Source: Abditibacteriaceae bacterium (GTDB lineage: Bacteria; Armatimonadota; Abditibacteriia; Abditibacteriales; Abditibacteriaceae). Taken from it: 64,000 bases of DNA. The position numbers and the translations under genes are program-made. Position 1 is the stretch's first letter. Each line of letters opens with the position of its first letter. This document shows positions 60,756 through 64,000 of this stretch, one piece after another. The stretch covers positions 62,001-126,000 of the forward strand of contig JAFAZH010000052.1 in assembly GCA_019239895.1 (NCBI GenBank), written 5' to 3'. The notes under the pieces are model-generated. The model saw only the letters and a program-made list of their open reading frames with translations. It was not told where the DNA came from and did not search any database.

Positions 60756-63163
60756 AGGGGAATTGCTCATATCAACGGCGTCAGCCCTATTCCTCTCCTG
60801 TTCTCTCAACTGCTCATCGAATTCATGGATACTAGGTAACAACTCACGTATTAGCCGCACCACAGCAGCGTTAATGTCGTCCGTTCCAACTGGGTTATAG
60901 GCGCTCAGCAATTCTTCAATTTTTGGTAAAGGAATTATAGCAAGTAGTAACTCAGCTAAGTCATGCCGTTCGAGACTACTGCCCCTGAACGAACTTGACC
61001 ATGCGCGCATGATCTTGAATAATTGCTCCGCATCGCTTTGGAGCATATCAATCCATTGCTGGGCTGCACTTTCATCCACTTGACGCCAAAACCACACTAA
61101 GTAATCAACGTATAGATGATTGCTCAACTTTTGTTGTTGTGCCATATCCGCAATCCGTTGGCCGCAGATCTGACTACACTCATTTATTACATCCGGGCTG
61201 ACGAGTGGTTTATCACCCCTTATATGCCGAGTTTGTTCAAACATCCACTGAACAAGTTCAATGCACTGGATAGGTAGATGCACGCCCTGCGTTTTCTGGA
61301 TAATTTCCAAGAAGTCCTTTGATATCTCCCCACTTGAGACCCAAAGGTTTGCTTCATGGCTTTTACCTTGCTGACCTATAGTTTGCTTATTGGATAATGC
61401 TTTGATGACTACAAAACAAGGAGTATTAGTCATTGATGAATAGCGAAAGAACCAGTGATCTTGCGAGATGTCGCCTATCTCAAGCCAGGTAATCAGAAAC
61501 GTGTCAGAACAGATGGTGTTGGTGCTGGAAATCGAAGAATAGATTCGCTCTATCCACACATGTAGTTGATTTTGAGCTTCCCACTCTTTAAATCGCCCAA
61601 TTAAAAATTCTCTGTCTTGTGATTTGATAATGGCCTGAACTTCAGTCTCTGGGATGGTATCATCGTTGAGCGAAAACACGAAATAGCGGTCGAAGTTGCC
61701 TTCTTTTCCTATAGTCAGATGCGACCTTGATTCCCGCCACGAAATATAATCCTCATAACTGATTTTGCCACCGATGCTCACACTTAATTTAAGAAGTTTA
61801 GGCCAAGGGGCATCGGGAAAAATACCTTTAAGAATTTTATGTAAAGCCCGCAGTCGAAAAGGGTTTTCACTTACCGATGCGCTTTGTAATAGAGTCTCCA
61901 TTTGCACCTGATATGGATGAGGTGGAGTTCCCTCAGGTGCATTGCGTTGCTGATTATCAATATCCATTTTCTTGTCGCCGGTTAGTGCCGCTTTATACAG
62001 CGGCAGCAGTGCGAAAACATTCGGCTCGTGGATGCGTAATACGCTTAGCATCACAAAATCTACCAGATCAACATCCAAGTATTCGTCACGCACCAAAGCT
62101 GGTAGAGAGAATTCAAGCGTATTCAGCACCCGCCATACGTCGCGCAAGTTTTGCAAGTATAAATGCAAACCTTCATGGTGAGCCGCCCGCAAGCTCTCAT
62201 ACCATTTCTCGTCTTCAGGCGTTTTTACATTTAATTCTTGAAAAGCCTTTGAACTCCCTTAACCCAAGCCTCACCAATACTTTCTCTCTTAGGCTGTGGA
62301 ATATCTATTGGGAATTGAACGATCTTCTCCAGGTATTCACGCCCATTCCCCGCTATCACCTTGCTTTCCAAACTCTTGGCGACTATATCCTGATCGTATA
62401 AAAGCAGATAGGTAAAGTTAGGGAAGTCCGCATTGGCCTTCACCAATTGAAAAATCAATGCGATCTCCTCGGCATATAGACGATCAATATCGTCAATAAC
62501 GACTAAAACGGGCCGTTGTAATTCCTTCATCATCTGCGACAAACGCTTTTTCTGCTCTTGTAAATCTCCAAGTGCTTCATCTTTTTGCTTCGCCGCTTGC
62601 TCAGTTGCCTCACCTGCGGATTTCAAGAATTGGCCCAGTGCCAGTGCAGCAAGAGGAGTTGCAGCTCCGCCTGTAGCCGCCGCCGCAAAAATGGTAGCTG
62701 CCACTGAGCCACCTAAAATTAAAGTTCTCGAATAAGCACGTAATTGGGTTGCGGTTGCTTCATGATTTTTGCCGACTTCGACCGCGATTTGCTCAAAGAA
62801 CATTCCGAATAGCGCATCAGCATTGCGAAACTGCCAAGGATTGAATTCAACTATGATGGGTCGCTCGTTCCCAGGCAACTGATTCAACCTATCCAGAATC
62901 ATGTTTTTGAGCGACGTTTTGCCACATCCCCAAGCGCCTAACAAGCCAATGACATACGACGGCCTTTTAAAGCGTTTAGCGATGCTGTCTGCAATGGTGA
63001 CAGCGAACTCCCGACGGTCTAACCCATCCTCGTCCAAAAGCGTGATCGCACTATCGGCGGAACGATCCTCCGGTGTCTGAGTCACATTTCCAGCCATTTC
63101 AGACAGGGATTCACTCACTTTCTTTTTGCGTTTTCCTAACGAAAAAATACTCATCATTAACAA
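60750..63163 (-). pseudogene. KAP-family P-loop NTPase, frameshifted
   Basis: The N-terminal 310 codons (63163 to about 62231) carry Walker A GAWGCGKTS (76-84), a hydrophobic pair of helices inserted in the domain (about 142-190), Walker B VLVVIDDIDRL (about 219-228) and the YLLLYDQDIVA sensor region. This is the hallmark KAP layout. It then breaks in the CAAAGG stretch near 62248-62250. The -1 frame continues FQELNVKTPEDEKWYESLRA and then HLYLQNLRDVWRVLNTLEF, running to 60750. One missing A explains the break. The full protein would be about 804 residues. KAP NTPases occur in mobile elements and defence settings. AT content is higher than in core genes. Confidence 0.78.
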
Positions 63164-63325
63164 ATTTCAACTAACCAATACCAAGGTTTCTGCGTGGCCC
63201 CGGCATCGGCGCGCGTTTACCGCCGTAGGGCACAACTTAAGGGTCGGCCCCCGCCGAGAAGTATCCAGGCTGATTATACATTAGTCCTCGAAAGCATTAT
63301 CAATCTCGTGGCTGACGCAGTGCAT

Positions 63326-63401
63326 AGAAGCAGTTGCGCCTGCAAGAAGCTCGACGCCTGATGACTGGCAAACACCTGGATGCTGCCACGGCAGGCTATG
63401 A
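63326..63401 (+). pseudogene. Fragment of an araC paralogue: middle part
   Basis: 76 bases align with 57981-58053 of the intact gene. In frame they read KQLRLQEARRLMTGKHLDAATAGYD, then run into RNQCMP and a stop. The right edge of the fragment is near where the left fragment (60642) begins in gene coordinates, a gap of about 15 bases. The 450-base gap from 63164 to 63613 shows only this fragment and the hairpin at 63503. Confidence 0.75.
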
Positions 63402-63502
63402 TCGCAACCAATGTATGCCGTGAATTAGACGAAAGTTTCGTATGACGCGGCAGTAGGTAGTTCATCTAATATACTGTTGGGCCGTTGCACGCGGCGTTGC
63501 GG

Positions 63503-63526
63503 ATTGCACCATACTTTTGGTGCAAT
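63503..63526. terminator. Hairpin upstream of the DUF1801 gene
   Basis: ATTGCACCA, loop TACTTT, TGGTGCAAT: perfect 9-bp arms. It stands 88 bases before the start of the next gene and could be an operator or a terminator. No T-run follows, so a terminator role is uncertain. Confidence 0.4.
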
Positions 63527-63613
63527 GATATGAAATACCAGGTGTCGCATGAGTGCAGATTTAGAGGCGCACTACGGCGAGGTCACCAATCAAGTCCGTA
63601 TAAGGAGATTTCT

Positions 63614-64000
63614 ATGAACGCCAAGCCGGAAACGCAAAAGTCCGCCAAGAGCACCACAAAAAGCACCACCACAATTAACAAGAAGTCTCAGGGATTTACG
63701 GACGAGGAACGGGCGGCGATGCAGGAGCGCAGCCAGGAACTGAAGGCGTCCGCGCGGCGCGGCCAGAAGGCGGATAAGGCGGCTGGGGAAGGCGACGTGC
63801 TGGCGAAGATCGCCACGATGCAGGAACCAGACCGCGACATGGCCACGCGGCTCCACGCGATCATCAAAGCCAGCGCACCAAGCCTGACACCGAAACTCTG
63901 GTATGGGATGCCCGCGTATGCCAGAGACGGCAAGGTGGTCTGCTTCTTCCAAAGCGCGCAGAAGTTCAATACGAGATATGCCACGTTAGGCTTCAGCGAA
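63614..64000 (+). CDS. DUF1801 domain-containing protein (partial, runs off the window)
   Basis: 129 codons from ATG at 63614, AAGGAGA just upstream. A Lys/Ser/Thr-rich tail starts the protein, then a basic-acidic helical part. The DUF1801 core begins MATRLHAIIKASAPSLTPKLWYGMPAYARDGKVVCFFQS (YdhG-like). The domain is cut by the window edge. It is a small cytosolic family of unclear role, possibly ligand-binding. Confidence 0.8.
   Translation, partial: MNAKPETQKSAKSTTKSTTTINKKSQGFTDEERAAMQERSQELKASARRGQKADKAAGEGDVLAKIATMQEPDRDMATRLHAIIKASAPSLTPKLWYGMPAYARDGKVVCFFQSAQKFNTRYATLGFSE

Noticed and set aside
60578..60835. Plus-strand frame of about 85 codons across the left araC fragment
   Set aside because: It reads the fragment in the wrong frame; the paralogue frame is the meaningful one.
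1..64000. CRISPR arrays, tRNA or rRNA genes
   Set aside because: No regular short repeats with unique spacers and no cloverleaf or rRNA motifs were noticed on reading; a tRNA/Infernal scan would be needed to be sure.

Overview
The window reads as a chromosomal segment of a free-living, moderately GC-rich bacterium. No rRNA or tRNA gene was seen, so taxonomy is inference only. The gene set includes a single-chain glycyl-tRNA synthetase, a copper-amine-oxidase-type stalk-domain protein, a phosphodiester glycosidase, a Cys-tailed RicT, LarA, DUF4337, DUF4291 and Uma2 proteins, plus several families of intergenic inverted repeats. This mix best suits Armatimonadota or a Chloroflexota-like lineage. 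I cannot settle it without a marker search.

Layout. 1-3041 (minus): a peptide/oligopeptide ABC importer in the order permease C, binding protein, permease B. A REP/MITE-like repeat lies in frame inside the lipoprotein signal peptide. 3131-7371 (plus): murJ, fumC and a phosphodiester glycosidase. 7607-11458 (minus): a DAG-kinase-like lipid kinase, a Uma2 protein, glyS and a PAP2 phosphatase. 11604-14574: three tandem paralogues, each with two YbjQ-like domains. 14964-16550: a conserved unknown, moaC, and a toxin-antitoxin pair whose Doc toxin is broken by a nonsense codon, with a 28-bp palindrome upstream. 16891-18890: a histidine kinase carrying an intact ethylene-receptor-type copper-binding sensor, with its response regulator. 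19094-24182 (plus): a glucose-dehydrogenase-like SDR, a GH63-type glucosidase and two membrane proteins. 24361-26322 (minus): moaA, a SIMPL protein and a small helix-turn-helix protein. 26589-27779: a NUDIX hydrolase and DUF4291. 27961-33962 (minus): lon, hsp20, aroK, proA and a LysR regulator.

34081-37576 is an accessory patch with all genes on the plus strand: a frameshifted NlpC/P60 gene, an AT-richer unknown gene, a frameshifted DUF4160 gene with DUF2442, and hicBA. Two mutually similar attC-like repeats sit directly after two of these modules, which resembles an integron cassette array without an integrase. 37577-45352 is mostly housekeeping or envelope: GH18, ricT, metG, HIT, ComEA, a stalk-domain protein and small membrane proteins. 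45379-47018 holds a Xer-type tyrosine recombinase next to a very AT-rich 690-base gap containing a strong dif-like 28-mer and a second related dyad. 47019-51694 holds ribonuclease G/E, an unknown, larA and a methyltransferase.

52358-58174 is an oxidoreductase/stress cluster (aldo-keto reductase, SDR, zinc alcohol dehydrogenase, carboxymuconolactone decarboxylase, ABM monooxygenase, cupin) divergent from an AraC regulator. 58329-60425 is a secreted alginate-lyase-like protein. 60642-63401 is a frameshifted KAP-family P-loop NTPase flanked by two small pieces of an araC paralogue in permuted order (C-terminal piece left, N-terminal piece right). This hints at a circular element that opened inside an araC gene. 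The window ends in a DUF1801 gene.

The core genes appear intact. All four clear lesions (one nonsense, three single-base losses) fall in accessory genes, which argues for gene decay rather than general sequence error.
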